Below are positions 32,996-43,900 of a stretch of 44,491 bases of DNA, in pieces. The DNA lies in assembly GCA_015486375.1 (NCBI GenBank), contig WFRR01000092.1:1-44491 (forward strand), written 5' to 3'. Below the pieces are notes generated by a model that saw nothing but the letters and a program-made list of their open reading frames with translations, searched no databases and was not told where the DNA came from. This stretch comes from Thiotrichaceae bacterium. Lineage in GTDB: Bacteria > Pseudomonadota > Gammaproteobacteria > Thiotrichales > Thiotrichaceae. The position numbers and the translations under genes are program-made. Within the stretch, counting starts at the first letter, position 1. Each line of letters begins with the position of its first letter.

Positions 32996-35536
32996 ATGTT
33001 ATTTCAGTCTTTTTTTCAGCGCATACTCAGATGGAGTTTGCTTATTGTCGTGGGTTTATCTCCCTACGTTGTACTTGCAGATGATGAAATTGTAGAAACA
33101 GATACGTCACCACAAACAGAAAATAATTTTAAAAGCGTTGTCCCTTTGCTTATTGGTTTAAGGGTGGAAGATGCCATCGTACTTCTCCCCCAATATGATT
33201 TATCGTTGGGAACCGTGACTGAAATAATAACAACAGATAAAGATAAAGTTGGCAAAATTATCACACAAAGTATTACAGAAGGTGCTGAAACTAACCGTTG
33301 GGGAAATATTGATGTCAGCGTCCATGTTTCTTCGGGAAAAGATAATACGGCTAAACCTCAAGCAGAACTTAAACAAGAAATAGTCTCTACACCTCAAACA
33401 CCTGTTAACGAAGTGATTGTTATTCCTGAAGTTGCAGAAGTTAAGGGAGAAATTAGTAATAAGAAACAATCAGTATCTGAAAATATAGAACAAGCAGAAG
33501 TTGAAGTTAAGCAAATCCCACTTAATGAAGAGCTTAAATCAATTGCTATTCCTGAAGTTACTGAGCTTAAAGAAACTGTATCTACAAGTGCAAAAACTGC
33601 TTTAGTGCCAAAAGTTAGTCAGGATAAACCGTCTATTGAAATCAAAGAAGTTAGTCAGAATAAGCCGATTGCTGAAATCAAAGAAGCTAGACAAGATAAA
33701 CCATCCATTGCAGTAAAGACAGTTAGTACAGAAGAAAAGTCAGAAGTTAGTTCTGTTGAAATTATTGATAATGAAGATAAAAAGGATAAAGATGAAAATA
33801 GAGCTAAGGACAATATTGCTACAGAATCGAAAAAAACGACGCTAAGTACCACAGCATCTACAACCCCTGTATCTCGATCAGTAAATTATGGGGGGAGTCA
33901 AGTGAGAGTGAGTATTTCTCCGAGTGAAATACAAGTAACTCGTAAAATTACTATGGAAATACAACTTGACCCTCCGATTGAAAGCGATAAATTAGTGTAT
34001 CAATTTAATCTTTCAGGTAAATCTTATACCCGTAAAACCCCTGTATTTACTCATACCTTTCAAGAAGAAGGTAGTCAAATTATTACGGCTAGTGCGCGTA
34101 TTTTAGGAAAGCCTTGGATTCATTCCAATTCGCGCCGAATTAGCATTGGTAAATATATTGCTAAGAAAATCAAAGTCCCTAATCTTGTTGGCTTAGATGA
34201 AGCCGCAGCAAAGACCTTATTGGAAAGCAAGGGTTTATTAGTCGGCAATACACAAGAAAAAATCATTAAAGGCGGCAAAGGTATTATCAAACAAATGCCA
34301 GCCGCAGGCAGTATTCGTACCGAAGATGATAATAAAATTCATTATGTAAAAGCGATTGATGAAAAATTCAAGCTCAGTGTTGCCCCCCCTAGTACCGAAG
34401 TAGATACAGGTAAAGTGGTGACTATTTCGGCACAACTTAGTCCCAAAGCATCAGGGAAAAAAGTACGTTATCGTTTTATTGTTAATGGCACACCGTACTT
34501 TAGTACGTCCTCTCACTGGAAACATACCTTTGAAAAATCAGGTAATAACACCGTAGTGGCTGAAGCTATTATTACAGGAGAAGGCACATTCACGAGTCCA
34601 GCAATGAACTTCGGAGTACAAGAGAAATGGAGTTTACCTAAAGCGGTTATTACCCCCTTTACTGTTAGTGTTGAAGCAGGTAAAACGGTGACCTTTAAAA
34701 GTGCCTCATCTTATGATCGACGCGGTGGCGTTAATATTGTCTGGGTTGATGCCAAAGGACGTTTATTGGAACAAAACCAACTAGCCATTGATACCACAGG
34801 TTTAAGTGCAGGTGAGCATACCGTTAATTTGCGTATTAAAGATGAAAAAGGTTATGAAGATAAGATTAGCGCGCAATTAATTATCACTGCTACATCAAAG
34901 GATAGTAAAAAAGATGAGAAGGATATAGCCGTAGGCACTACTGATATAGATAAGGAGACTAAAACAGCAGAGGAGCAAACAGAAAGTCAAACTCAACTGA
35001 CTGAAGCAGAAATTATCCAGCAACAACTCTTAGAAGAAGCGCAACGAATGAATGCTGCAAATCTTGTCTTGGAAGCAGAAAAAGCCAATGGTGCTGGTGC
35101 AGAGGAGGAGGAAGAAGTGCTAGAAATTGATTTATCCAATCAATATGCTGAAAATGTAATGACTTCCCCATCCACAGAAATGAGCGAAACAACGAATACA
35201 CAACTAATAGCAGCCAGTGAGACTCAAGCAGCAGAGAAGAGTCCTATGAAGGTTAATGTTGTGATTTGGTTAGGCAGCATTATTGCTATTTTACTAGCAA
35301 TTTTTTGGGTCTTGCGTCGATCAATTAAAGGTCAGAAAAAACCTACCCCAGAACTTGAGCCTGATCTTGAAGTACGGGCTGAAATTCCAGCTTCACCTTA
35401 TAAGAAATCAGGGGATATAAGTAGTAATAAGACTCAAGTTGAACCGCATTTAGTTGACTTTGATTTGGGTGATAAACTCAATAAAACACTAACTGATAAG
35501 GAGAGTTTGACTGATTTTAAACTGGATGATAAATAG
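32996..35536 (+). CDS. Exported protein with PASTA domains and C-terminal membrane anchor
   Basis: This 846-residue protein has a signal peptide ending near residue 29 (VVLADD). A first PASTA-like domain spans about 45-110 (PLLIGLRVEDAIVLL). A Lys/Glu/Val-rich linker with a 12-residue tandem repeat is followed by Ig/PKD-like segments and a second PASTA domain near 395-450 (KVPNLVGLDEAAAKTLLESK). PKD-like repeats at about 455-635, an acidic coiled region, one transmembrane helix near 753-775 and a basic cytoplasmic tail complete it. PASTA domains bind peptidoglycan and are usual in Gram-positive kinases and PBPs. No kinase domain is seen here. A cell-wall sensing or scaffolding role is inferred. 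Confidence 0.82.
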   Translation: MLFQSFFQRILRWSLLIVVGLSPYVVLADDEIVETDTSPQTENNFKSVVPLLIGLRVEDAIVLLPQYDLSLGTVTEIITTDKDKVGKIITQSITEGAETNRWGNIDVSVHVSSGKDNTAKPQAELKQEIVSTPQTPVNEVIVIPEVAEVKGEISNKKQSVSENIEQAEVEVKQIPLNEELKSIAIPEVTELKETVSTSAKTALVPKVSQDKPSIEIKEVSQNKPIAEIKEARQDKPSIAVKTVSTEEKSEVSSVEIIDNEDKKDKDENRAKDNIATESKKTTLSTTASTTPVSRSVNYGGSQVRVSISPSEIQVTRKITMEIQLDPPIESDKLVYQFNLSGKSYTRKTPVFTHTFQEEGSQIITASARILGKPWIHSNSRRISIGKYIAKKIKVPNLVGLDEAAAKTLLESKGLLVGNTQEKIIKGGKGIIKQMPAAGSIRTEDDNKIHYVKAIDEKFKLSVAPPSTEVDTGKVVTISAQLSPKASGKKVRYRFIVNGTPYFSTSSHWKHTFEKSGNNTVVAEAIITGEGTFTSPAMNFGVQEKWSLPKAVITPFTVSVEAGKTVTFKSASSYDRRGGVNIVWVDAKGRLLEQNQLAIDTTGLSAGEHTVNLRIKDEKGYEDKISAQLIITATSKDSKKDEKDIAVGTTDIDKETKTAEEQTESQTQLTEAEIIQQQLLEEAQRMNAANLVLEAEKANGAGAEEEEEVLEIDLSNQYAENVMTSPSTEMSETTNTQLIAASETQAAEKSPMKVNVVIWLGSIIAILLAIFWVLRRSIKGQKKPTPELEPDLEVRAEIPASPYKKSGDISSNKTQVEPHLVDFDLGDKLNKTLTDKESLTDFKLDDK
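33614..33721 (+). repeat. Three tandem 36-bp coding repeats in the PASTA protein linker
   Basis: Units 33614-33649, 33650-33685 and 33686-33721 encode VSQDKPSIEIKE, VSQNKPIAEIKE and ARQDKPSIAVKT. They lie in the low-complexity linker between the signal peptide region and the Ig-like part. Confidence 0.85.
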
Positions 35537-35558
35537 TTGAGTAATTTTTACTAAAACA

Positions 35559-36056
35559 ATGAAAAGATTAGAAATAATCAAAGAATACTTGACCCAACAG
35601 AGCTATAAACTTGCTATTGCAGAAAGTTTAAGTTCTGGAAATATTCAAGCTAAAATAGGCGGTATTTCAGGAGCAAGTTCGTTTTTTGAGGGTGGGATGA
35701 CGGTCTATAGTGTAGAGCAGAAAGTTAAAATACTAAAGATTGATAGAGCTCATGCGGTACAGGTAAATAGTGTTTCAAAGAGAGTTGCTAGAGAAATGGC
35801 GATGGGTGTTTGTCGGGTATTTAACACAGAGATTGGAATATCGACAACAGGTTATGCTGAAGCTTATCCCGCAATGCAAATAGAAAATGCCTTTGCCTAT
35901 TTTTGTGTATGGAATAATGTGACTCAAAGAATCATATTAGAAAATAGAGTGAATTTATCAGAAGATTCTCGGATTGCGAATCAACAATTTCTTACAGAGA
36001 CAGTCATCGTGCAATTAGCTGAATGCTTCAAGAAAGGTAAAAATAATAGTATTTAA
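35559..36056 (+). CDS. CinA C-terminal (nicotinamide-nucleotide amidase-like) protein
   Basis: This 165-residue stand-alone protein is of the CinA C-terminal/PncC fold, with AESLSSGNIQAKIGG at about residues 20-35, SGASSFFEGGMTVYSVEQKV, SKRVAREMAMG and ISTTGYAEAYP. Ordinary gammaproteobacterial PncC has AESCTGG and other spacing. The present motifs (ESLSSGN, FFEGG, TTGYAE) resemble a subfamily I associate with Bacteroidetes. PncC deamidates nicotinamide mononucleotide. Whether this variant does so is uncertain. It is monocistronic or follows the PASTA gene by 22 bases and is convergent with fba. Neither recA nor recX is nearby. Confidence 0.83.
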   Translation: MKRLEIIKEYLTQQSYKLAIAESLSSGNIQAKIGGISGASSFFEGGMTVYSVEQKVKILKIDRAHAVQVNSVSKRVAREMAMGVCRVFNTEIGISTTGYAEAYPAMQIENAFAYFCVWNNVTQRIILENRVNLSEDSRIANQQFLTETVIVQLAECFKKGKNNSI

Positions 36057-36118
36057 GCCTGTAATAATGACTTAAATACTACTTTGCTTAGCGAAAAAGC
36101 ATACTTATACTAAATCGT

Positions 36119-37168
36119 TTAGTATTTGCCTGCTGTGTAAGCTTGAGCCATATCATCTAAAGAGATAATATCAATTTTAGACGCATTACCTGCTGATCCA
36201 AAGGCTTCATAACGGGCTTTACAGATTTCTTTCATCGCATTCGTAGATTCTTTTAAGAATTTACGTGGATCAAAGTTACTGGAATTTTCAGTAAGGTGTC
36301 TACGAACTGCACCTGTCGATGCCATACGTAAGTCAGTATCGATATTAACTTTACGCACACCGTTCTTAATACCTTCAACAATTTCACTCACGGGAACACC
36401 ATAAGTCTGTCCCATATCACCACCATAGTTATTGATGATTTCTAACCACTCTTGAGGCACTGAAGAAGAGCCGTGCATAACTAAGTGGGTATTAGGAAGA
36501 CGGGCATGGATTTCCTTAATACGATCAATACGTAAAACTTCACCTGTAGGCTCTTGCGTAAACTTGTATGCGCCATGAGAAGTACCAATTGCGATTGCAA
36601 GTGCATCAACATTGGTTTGTTCAACGAAGTCAGCCGCTTCTTCAACCGAAGTCAGTAACATATCAAGGTCAAGTTTGCCTTCTGCACCGTGACCATCTTC
36701 TTCGCCCATCATGCCTGTTTCAAGTGAACCTAAACAACCTAGCTCACCTTCAACAGAAGCACCACCCGCATGAGCCATTTTAACCACTTCTTTAGTGACC
36801 GCCACGTTGTACTCAAATGAAGAAGGTGTTTTCATGTCCGCTTCTAAAGAACCATCCATCATGACTGATGTAAAGCCAGACTGAATTGAACGTAAACAAA
36901 CCGCAGGTTCAGAACCGTGATCCTGATGCATAACAACAGGGATATGTGGGTACATTTCTGTTGCAGCGATAATTAGGTGGCGTAAGAATGGTTCGCCTGC
37001 ATAAGAACGTGCGCCTGCAGAACCCTGCATAATAACAGGAGAATTAGTTTCATCCGCTGCCTGCATAATTGCATGGACTTGTTCCATATTGTTTACGTTA
37101 AATGCTGGCATACCGTAACTATTTTCAGCAGCATGATCTAGCAACTGACGCATTGAAATAAGAGCCAT
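36119..37168 (-). CDS. fba: Class II fructose-bisphosphate aldolase, Calvin-cycle type
   Basis: This 349-residue zinc enzyme joins or splits glyceraldehyde-3-phosphate and dihydroxyacetone phosphate (and can form sedoheptulose bisphosphate). It has the HQDHGSE-type metal motif, [27 protein letters not shown] and [11 protein letters not shown]. The length and the sequence type correspond to the Calvin-cycle subtype of class II aldolases (CbbA). The ATG at 37168 has AAGGAGG about 5 bases upstream. It is the last gene of the tkt-gap-pgk-pyk-fba block. Confidence 0.97.
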   Translation of the reverse strand: MALISMRQLLDHAAENSYGMPAFNVNNMEQVHAIMQAADETNSPVIMQGSAGARSYAGEPFLRHLIIAATEMYPHIPVVMHQDHGSEPAVCLRSIQSGFTSVMMDGSLEADMKTPSSFEYNVAVTKEVVKMAHAGGASVEGELGCLGSLETGMMGEEDGHGAEGKLDLDMLLTSVEEAADFVEQTNVDALAIAIGTSHGAYKFTQEPTGEVLRIDRIKEIHARLPNTHLVMHGSSSVPQEWLEIINNYGGDMGQTYGVPVSEIVEGIKNGVRKVNIDTDLRMASTGAVRRHLTENSSNFDPRKFLKESTNAMKEICKARYEAFGSAGNASKIDIISLDDMAQAYTAGKY

Positions 37169-37345
37169 TAGCTCCTCCTTAATCTTGGTTAAAAATATAA
37201 TGATTGTGTATTTATTTTACGCAACTAAACAAACAAATACATTAAAAACTTAAGAATATCAGTCAAATATCATAATTATTAGACGAATATCCCAAATTTT
37301 GAGATAGGTGTAAAATTATCTCAAATAAAAATATTAGTACTTAAA

Positions 37346-38788
37346 TTACCCGTTATGATGATCCCCTACACGAATAATTTTCATTTGATTTGTACCGCCT
37401 TTATTACCCATAGCATCCCCTTTTGTAACGAGGACTAAATCACCATCTTGAACAACATTATTTTCAATTAATTGTTCAACTGCAATTTTGTTTGCCCTTT
37501 TAGGATTAGCAGGAAATTCTTTGAATAAAACAGGGCAAACACCACGATACAATGCAACGCGACGACAAGTTTTCTCTGAACGGGTTAAGGCATAAATGGC
37601 AATACTGGAGCTAATCCGTGACATCCATAATGGAGTTGACCCCGTTTCCGTTAAGGCAGCGATACCCTTAATGTCCATGTGATTAGCAATATACATACTT
37701 GCCATGGCGATGCCTTCGTCACGTTGAGAAAACTTAATTTCCATACGATGATGCGAGTTTGTGGTGATGGCACTTTCTTCTGCTTTTTCACAAATTCTAG
37801 CCATGGTTTTAACCACACGACAAGGATGTGCGCCTGCGGCGGTTTCACCTGAAAGCATGACAGCATCAGTACCGTCCATAACTGCATTGGCAACATCAAA
37901 TACTTCTGCACGGGTCGGAATGGGATTTTCTACCATTGTTTCCATCATTTGCGTGGCAGTAATTACGACACGATCCATATCACGCGCTAACTTGATCATG
38001 TGCTTTTGGGCTTGAGGTAAACGCTCATCCCCAATTTCAACCCCTAAATCACCTCGTGCAATCATAATAACTTCAGAGGCGAGAATAATCTCCTTTAGCG
38101 TTTCTTCCACCACCGCTTCGGCACGTTCAATTTTAGCGACTAAGGCAGCATCACCGCCTGCGGCTAACATTAATTCGCGCGCATAATTCATGTCTTCTGC
38201 GTTTCTAGGAAAAGAAACAGCAAGATAATCAACATTCATTTCAGCGGCTGTTTTAATATCTTGCTTGTCTTTTTCAGTCAGTGCTTCTGCGGATAAACCA
38301 CCCCCACGGCGGTTAATACCTTTTTTATTAGAAAGATAACCGCCATTGACGACCGTTGTATGCACTTCTGCACCGATGGTTGAATCAACAGATAGGACAA
38401 TACGACCATCATCTAACCAAAGCTCATCACCCTGAGTCACTTCACTCGGTAGTGTTTTATAAGCGATACCGACGCGTTCTTGGTTGCCTGCATCACCGTC
38501 TAAATCGGCATCAAGAATAAATTTATCATCTGTACGTAGGAAAATTTTATTATTTTCAAAACGTTCAATTCGAATTTTAGGGCCTTGTAAATCAGCAAGA
38601 ACAGCAACGATTTTGCCATATTTTTTAGCAGCAATACGCACCATTTCAGCACGGCGTTTATGTTTTTCAGGCGTATCATGCGAGAAATTCATACGAACTA
38701 CATCAACACCAGCTTCGACCAAGGAGTCGACGCGTTCTTGCGTGTCCGTTGCAGGCCCCATTGTTGCTACAATTTTTGTTCTTCTCAT
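37346..38788 (-). CDS. pyk: Pyruvate kinase
   Basis: This 480-residue enzyme transfers phosphate from PEP to ADP. It has MRRTKIVATMGPATD, RMNFSHDTPEKH, KIERAEAV, IARGDLGVEIG and the catalytic-site segment MDGTDAVMLSGETAAGAHP. It is complete for the family. In this block it gives the cell pyruvate from Calvin-cycle intermediates. It lies between pgk and fba with gaps of 119 and 177 bases, so separate promoters are possible. Confidence 0.98.
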   Translation of the reverse strand: MRRTKIVATMGPATDTQERVDSLVEAGVDVVRMNFSHDTPEKHKRRAEMVRIAAKKYGKIVAVLADLQGPKIRIERFENNKIFLRTDDKFILDADLDGDAGNQERVGIAYKTLPSEVTQGDELWLDDGRIVLSVDSTIGAEVHTTVVNGGYLSNKKGINRRGGGLSAEALTEKDKQDIKTAAEMNVDYLAVSFPRNAEDMNYARELMLAAGGDAALVAKIERAEAVVEETLKEIILASEVIMIARGDLGVEIGDERLPQAQKHMIKLARDMDRVVITATQMMETMVENPIPTRAEVFDVANAVMDGTDAVMLSGETAAGAHPCRVVKTMARICEKAEESAITTNSHHRMEIKFSQRDEGIAMASMYIANHMDIKGIAALTETGSTPLWMSRISSSIAIYALTRSEKTCRRVALYRGVCPVLFKEFPANPKRANKIAVEQLIENNVVQDGDLVLVTKGDAMGNKGGTNQMKIIRVGDHHNG

Positions 38789-38907
38789 GGAATTTCCTAT
38801 TTGATTCTATTAATTCAGCCTATTTTATGCGATTAGCCCTAACATAAGGTTAAATCTAATCACATATTATTAGCGTAACGTAATAGGATCTTAGTATTGG
38901 CTATTTG

Positions 38908-40089
38908 TTAGCCTTTCGCCTTTTCTTCCAGCATTTCAACAACGGGCAATTTTTTGCCTTCTAAAAACTCAAGGAATGAACCACCACCTGTTGAAATATA
39001 AGAAACGCGATCAGCAATGTCATATTTATCAACTGCAGCTAGCGTATCACCACCACCTGCAACAGAGAAGCCATCAGATTCTGCAATTGCCATTGCAATC
39101 GCTTTCGTACCTGCACCAAATTGATCAAATTCAAATACGCCCACTGGACCATTCCAAACAATTGTGCCTGCATTTCTAATAACTTCGGCTAAAGCTTCCG
39201 CCGACTTTGGTCCAATGTCAAAAATCATATCGTCATCGGTAGTGTCTGCAACATCCTTTGTAGTCGCTTCTGCCGTTTCAGAGAATGCCTTCCCGCAAAC
39301 AACATCTGTCGGTACAGGAATATCACCACCATTGGCTTGAGCCGCTGCTTTTAATTCTTTAGCGGTTTCAACTAAATCTGCTTCATACAAAGATTTGCCT
39401 ACGTTGTGACCTTCAGCCGCAATAAAGGTATTGGCAATACCCCCCCCTACGATTAATTGATCAACCACTTTAGAAAGTGATTTTAAGACGGTTAATTTAG
39501 TCGAAACTTTTGAACCACCGACTAATGCAACCATTGGACGGGCTGGATTATCCAGTGCTTTGCCTAACGCTTCTAATTCACCTGCAAGTAAAGGTCCTGC
39601 TGCTGCTGTATCCGCAAATTTACCTGCACCATGTGTTGATGCTTGTGCGCGGTGAGCGGTACCAAAAGCATCCATAACATAAACATCACAAAGTGCTGCA
39701 TATTGTTGTGATAAGCCTTCATCGTTTTTCTTTTCACCGACATTAAAACGGACATTTTCAAGTAAAACCACTTCGCCATTCTCAAGCTCAGGTGCATTAT
39801 CTAAATAGTCACTAATTAGTGCAACATCTTTACCCAGTAAACCGCCCATATGGTTAGCAACAGGGGCTAAAGAGAATTGATCTTCAGGAGAACCTTCTGT
39901 TGGACGACCTAAGTGAGACATAATCATCACTTTTGCACCTGCCGCGACCAATACTTCGATTGAAGGCAGTGAGGCACGAATACGTTTATCAGAAGTTACT
40001 TTGCCCTCTTTTATAGGTACATTGAGGTCTTGACGAATAAGAACGCGCTTACCCGCAAGGTCGAGATCAGTCATCTTAATTACAGACAT
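38908..40089 (-). CDS. pgk: Phosphoglycerate kinase
   Basis: This 393-residue enzyme phosphorylates 3-phosphoglycerate to 1,3-bisphosphoglycerate with ATP, the step right after CO2 fixation. It has [44 protein letters not shown] and GGGDTLAAV. The ATG at 40089 is chosen over a longer frame to 40128 because AAGGAG lies about 9 bases before it. It is separated from gap by a small lipoprotein gene, an insertion into an otherwise common order. Confidence 0.97.
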   Translation of the reverse strand: MSVIKMTDLDLAGKRVLIRQDLNVPIKEGKVTSDKRIRASLPSIEVLVAAGAKVMIMSHLGRPTEGSPEDQFSLAPVANHMGGLLGKDVALISDYLDNAPELENGEVVLLENVRFNVGEKKNDEGLSQQYAALCDVYVMDAFGTAHRAQASTHGAGKFADTAAAGPLLAGELEALGKALDNPARPMVALVGGSKVSTKLTVLKSLSKVVDQLIVGGGIANTFIAAEGHNVGKSLYEADLVETAKELKAAAQANGGDIPVPTDVVCGKAFSETAEATTKDVADTTDDDMIFDIGPKSAEALAEVIRNAGTIVWNGPVGVFEFDQFGAGTKAIAMAIAESDGFSVAGGGDTLAAVDKYDIADRVSYISTGGGSFLEFLEGKKLPVVEMLEEKAKG

Positions 40090-40218
40090 AGGTGAACTCC
40101 TTAAAAATTTAATTAAATTATTTAGCAAAATAACACCCAGTCACTTTGCTAAATAATCTACATTTGAAGATGGTGAACATATTATTACTTACATAATGAA
40201 TATGCTCTTAAATGAATA

Positions 40219-40533
40219 TTATCGACAACCTTTTTTTGAGCGTAATTTCATTAAATGTGCTTTTCTATCACGGGCTGCATTAATCGCATCATTAGCATTT
40301 TTATAAGTACCAATCATTGCAGGCCAAAACAATACTGCTGCGGCAACATTTGTACCTGTAACCCCTTTTGCATCTCTTGCTTTTTGCTCAAATCGATTCG
40401 AATCGATTATCTCTGCTTCTAACTGAGTACATGTTAAACGAGTATCAGAAACTTTATTGACTTCTACAACTTTTGGCGTCGAACAAGCACCTAAAAGTAG
40501 TACTGAAAAAATTATAATACCTAGTCTTTTCAT
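40219..40533 (-). CDS. Small lipoprotein between gap and pgk
   Basis: This 104-residue protein has a lipoprotein signal (MKRLGIIIFSVLLLGACS, lipidated Cys at 17). A short mature part follows with the segment TCTQLEAEI, a hydrophobic stretch TNVAAAVLFWPAMIG that may be a second membrane or glycine-zipper-like helix, and a basic tail ending KKGCR. A family of small lipoproteins with this pattern exists, but I cannot give a function. The ATG at 40533 has AGAGG upstream. It is in the same direction as gap and pgk and could be co-transcribed. Confidence 0.8.
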   Translation of the reverse strand: MKRLGIIIFSVLLLGACSTPKVVEVNKVSDTRLTCTQLEAEIIDSNRFEQKARDAKGVTGTNVAAAVLFWPAMIGTYKNANDAINAARDRKAHLMKLRSKKGCR

Positions 40534-40670
40534 TAAAATTGACCTCTGAATAAATTTTATTAACGTAATCTAACTGAAAATTTTTTCTATAATATTAAAT
40601 TACTTACTAATATTTCTCGCTAAATGCAAGTCACATCTTTTAAATGAGACTTACATTAATTGATATGCTA

Positions 40671-41675
40671 TTAAGCAGAAACATGCTCAACTAAACGTAG
40701 CATGTTACAAGTATAACCATACTCATTGTCATACCATGAAACCACTTTAACAAATGTGCTATCAAGAGAGATACCTGCACCTGCATCAAAGATTGAAGAG
40801 AAACCAATACCACGGAAGTCAGAAGAAACCACTTTCTCATCAGTGTATGAAAGTGTCTTAGACATATCACCTGACTCAGAAGCCGCCTTCATTTCTGCAC
40901 AGATTTCTTCATAGCTTGCTTCGCTGTCTAACTCAATGGTTAAATCAACAACAGAAACATCAACAGAAGGAATACGGAAAGCCATACCTGTTAGTTTGCC
41001 GTTTAATTCAGGAAGAACAACGCCTACCGCTTTAGCAGCACCTGTTGAAGATGGGATGATATTCTCAAATACAGAACGACCACCACGCCAATCTTTCATT
41101 GAAGGACCATCAACGGTCTTTTGAGTGGCAGTTGAAGCATGAACAGTGGTCATAAGACCCCGTTTGATGCCCCACTTATCATTGATGACTTTAGCCATAG
41201 GTGCCAAGCAGTTGGTGGTACAAGATGCCGCAGAAACAATCGCTTCGCCATCATATTTATTATGGTTAACACCATAAACAAACATAGGACCACCATCTTT
41301 AGAGGGTGCAGATTGAACCACCTTCTTTGCGCCTGCGTCGATGTGTGCTTGGCAGCTTTCTTGAGTCAAAAAGAAACCTGTGCAATCAATAACTAAATCA
41401 GCACCGACTTCGTCCCACTTAAGATCAGCAGGGTTACGCTCAGCGGTTAAACGAATTTTTTGCTCGCCATCAATAATGAAGTTATCACCATCAACGTCAA
41501 CTGTACCTGCGAAACGACCTTGTGCTGTATCATACTTAAGCATGTAAGCAAGGTAATCATTATCAAGAAGGTCGTTGATTCCAACGACTTCTAAACCTGG
41601 GAATGAAGCGTGAATTGCACGAAATGCCATACGACCAATACGACCAAAACCATTAATACCGACTTTAACTGTCAT
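40671..41675 (-). CDS. gap: Glyceraldehyde-3-phosphate dehydrogenase, type I
   Basis: This 334-residue enzyme interconverts 1,3-bisphosphoglycerate and glyceraldehyde-3-phosphate. It has [11 protein letters not shown], the active-site [12 protein letters not shown] and WYDNEYGY. The second-strand segment INDLLD carries the acidic residue that favours NAD over NADP, although Calvin-cycle enzymes may use either. The ATG at 41675 has AGGAG about 8 bases upstream. It is the second gene of the tkt-gap-pgk block. Confidence 0.98.
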   Translation of the reverse strand: MTVKVGINGFGRIGRMAFRAIHASFPGLEVVGINDLLDNDYLAYMLKYDTAQGRFAGTVDVDGDNFIIDGEQKIRLTAERNPADLKWDEVGADLVIDCTGFFLTQESCQAHIDAGAKKVVQSAPSKDGGPMFVYGVNHNKYDGEAIVSAASCTTNCLAPMAKVINDKWGIKRGLMTTVHASTATQKTVDGPSMKDWRGGRSVFENIIPSSTGAAKAVGVVLPELNGKLTGMAFRIPSVDVSVVDLTIELDSEASYEEICAEMKAASESGDMSKTLSYTDEKVVSSDFRGIGFSSIFDAGAGISLDSTFVKVVSWYDNEYGYTCNMLRLVEHVSA

Positions 41676-41727
41676 GAGTTAACTCCTAAAAGGGATAAGA
41701 AATAAATAAAACGAATTTGTTTTGAAA

Positions 41728-41762
41728 CCCTACTATCTCGATTGCTCTTGACTAGCAGGGTA
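41728..41762 (-). terminator. Weak hairpin between tkt and gap
   Basis: ACCCTACTA and TAGCAGGGT pair with one mismatch around a 17-base loop, 30 bases after the tkt stop. No U tract follows on the minus strand. It could attenuate rather than end transcription into gap. Confidence 0.35.
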
Positions 41763-41791
41763 AAAAACAAATATTGGAAAATTAAGTGAAA

Positions 41792-43792
41792 TTAAGCCAC
41801 TTCATTAATAGCAGAAACTACATTCTCTACTGTGAAACCGAAGTATTTAAATAATTCAGGTGCAGGGGCAGATTCACCAAAGGTTGTCATGCCAATCACT
41901 TTGCCATTTAAGCCAACGTACTTGTACCAACCATCAGGAGTCGCTGCTTCAACGGCTACTCTTGCAGTGACTGATGCAGGTAAAACAGACTCTTTATAAT
42001 CCGCATCTTGTGCTTCAAATACATCTGTCGCAGGCATAGAAACAACTCGAACATTCTTATCAGATGCTTCAGCGGCTTGCATGGCTAAATCAACTTCAGA
42101 ACCTGTTGCAATTACGATAGCGTCGGGTGTGCCGTCCGTATCTTTAAGAATGTAGCCACCCTTAGCGATATTAGCAATTTGCTCATCGGTACGATTCTGG
42201 TGTGCTAGGTTTTGACGAGAATAGATTAAGCAAGAAGGACCATTCTTCTTCTCAATCGCTGCACGCCAAGAAACGGCTGTTTCGACTGCATCACAAGTAC
42301 GCCATACTGACATGTTAGGAATCATACGTAGTGTAGGAATTTGCTCAACCGCTTGGTGAGTGGGGCCATCTTCGCCTAAACCAATGGAATCATGCGTATA
42401 GACAAAGATGCTTTGAATTTTCATCAATGCTGCCATACGCAGTGCATTACGTGCATATTCAGAGAACATTAGGAAAGTTGCACCGTAAGGCAATAAACCA
42501 CCGTGCAAGGTCACACCATTCATAATGGCTGACATACCGAATTCACGTACACCATAAGAGATGTAGTTACCCGCGAAATTCATTTCCTTAGAACCGTTGT
42601 TATCATTGATCTTAACACTGGTTTCACTAAAGGTATTATTCGATGGAGTCAAATCCGCAGAACCACCTAAGAACTCAGGTAATAGAGGAGAGAAACCATT
42701 TAATGACATTTTTGAAGAAATACGCGTCGCTTGAGTGGGCGCATTCTCGTTAACTTCTGCAATAAACTTATCTGCATGTTCTGTCCAATCCGCAGGAAGA
42801 TCACCCGCCATACGACGATTGAACTCAGCCGCTTCAGTCGGATAAGCAGCGGCATAGGCTGCGAATTTTTCATCCCATGCTGATTCTGCTGCTGCACCTG
42901 CTTCTTTCGCATCCCAACCTGCATAAACATCGGCTGGAATTTCAAAAGGAGCATGTGACCAATTTAAGGCTTTACGGGTTGCTGCAATTTCATCAAGACC
43001 GAGTGCTTCACCGTGAACGTGGTGTCCACCTTCTTTATTCGGTGCGCCTTTACCAATGACTGTCTTACAACAAATCATCGTTGGCTTTTCTGTTTCAGCT
43101 TTCGCTTGCTCAGTGGCCGCTTTGATTTCGTCAGCATTGTGACCATCAACAGAAATTACCTGCCAGCCGTAAGCTTCAAAACGCTTAGGGGTATCATCAG
43201 CAAACCAACCATCAACATTACCATCGATAGAGATATTGTTATCGTCATAGAAACAAATAAGTTTGCCTAGACCAAATGAGCCTGCTAATGAACACGCTTC
43301 ATGAGAAATACCTTCCATCAAACAACCATCACCAAGGAAAACCCAAGTGTTGTGATCAACAATGTCATGTCCTTCTTTGTTGAACTGTGCTGACATGACT
43401 TTTTCAGCTAATGCAAAACCGACGGCATTAGTGATACCTTGACCCAAAGGTCCTGTCGTCGTTTCAATACCTGCGGTATAGCCGTACTCAGGATGACCTG
43501 GAGTTTTAGAATGTAATTGTCGGAACGCCTTAAGATCATCTGTCGATAAATCATAACCTGTTAAATGCAGTACAGAGTACGGCATCATGGAACCATGACC
43601 ATTGGACATAATGAAACGATCACGGTCAGCCCAATTAGGGTTGCTTGGATTGTGTTTCATAAAATCGTTATAAAGGACTTCGGCAATATCTGCCATGCCC
43701 ATTGGCGCACCAGGATGACCTGAATTGGGAATTTGAATCGCATCCATTGTTAAGGCGCGAATGGCATTCGCTAATTCTTGGCGTGTTGGCAT
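41792..43792 (-). CDS. tkt: Transketolase
   Basis: This 666-residue thiamine-diphosphate enzyme moves two-carbon units in the Calvin cycle and the pentose phosphate pathway. It has the HPGAPMG start region, [12 protein letters not shown], the ThDP-binding GDGCLMEG followed by DDNNISIDG, and [14 protein letters not shown]. The length is normal. The ATG at 43792 has AGGAG about 8 bases upstream. It is the first gene of the Calvin-cycle block transcribed leftward. Confidence 0.98.
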   Translation of the reverse strand: MPTRQELANAIRALTMDAIQIPNSGHPGAPMGMADIAEVLYNDFMKHNPSNPNWADRDRFIMSNGHGSMMPYSVLHLTGYDLSTDDLKAFRQLHSKTPGHPEYGYTAGIETTTGPLGQGITNAVGFALAEKVMSAQFNKEGHDIVDHNTWVFLGDGCLMEGISHEACSLAGSFGLGKLICFYDDNNISIDGNVDGWFADDTPKRFEAYGWQVISVDGHNADEIKAATEQAKAETEKPTMICCKTVIGKGAPNKEGGHHVHGEALGLDEIAATRKALNWSHAPFEIPADVYAGWDAKEAGAAAESAWDEKFAAYAAAYPTEAAEFNRRMAGDLPADWTEHADKFIAEVNENAPTQATRISSKMSLNGFSPLLPEFLGGSADLTPSNNTFSETSVKINDNNGSKEMNFAGNYISYGVREFGMSAIMNGVTLHGGLLPYGATFLMFSEYARNALRMAALMKIQSIFVYTHDSIGLGEDGPTHQAVEQIPTLRMIPNMSVWRTCDAVETAVSWRAAIEKKNGPSCLIYSRQNLAHQNRTDEQIANIAKGGYILKDTDGTPDAIVIATGSEVDLAMQAAEASDKNVRVVSMPATDVFEAQDADYKESVLPASVTARVAVEAATPDGWYKYVGLNGKVIGMTTFGESAPAPELFKYFGFTVENVVSAINEVA

Positions 43793-43864
43793 TGATAATC
43801 TCCTGTAAATTTGAATATGTTTTTCAACTGAATGTAAGCTAGCATGTACACCCGAGATGAAAGA

Positions 43865-43900
43865 TACCCATAGAGTCTTAACTAGGAGACTCTATGGGTA
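43865..43900. other. Perfect 13-bp inverted repeat upstream of tkt
   Basis: Arms TACCCATAGAGTC and GACTCTATGGGTA flank a 10-base loop. Neither side is followed by a clear U tract. It lies 73 bases before the tkt start and could be a leader hairpin, an operator or a terminator for rightward-origin leftward transcripts. Confidence 0.7.
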
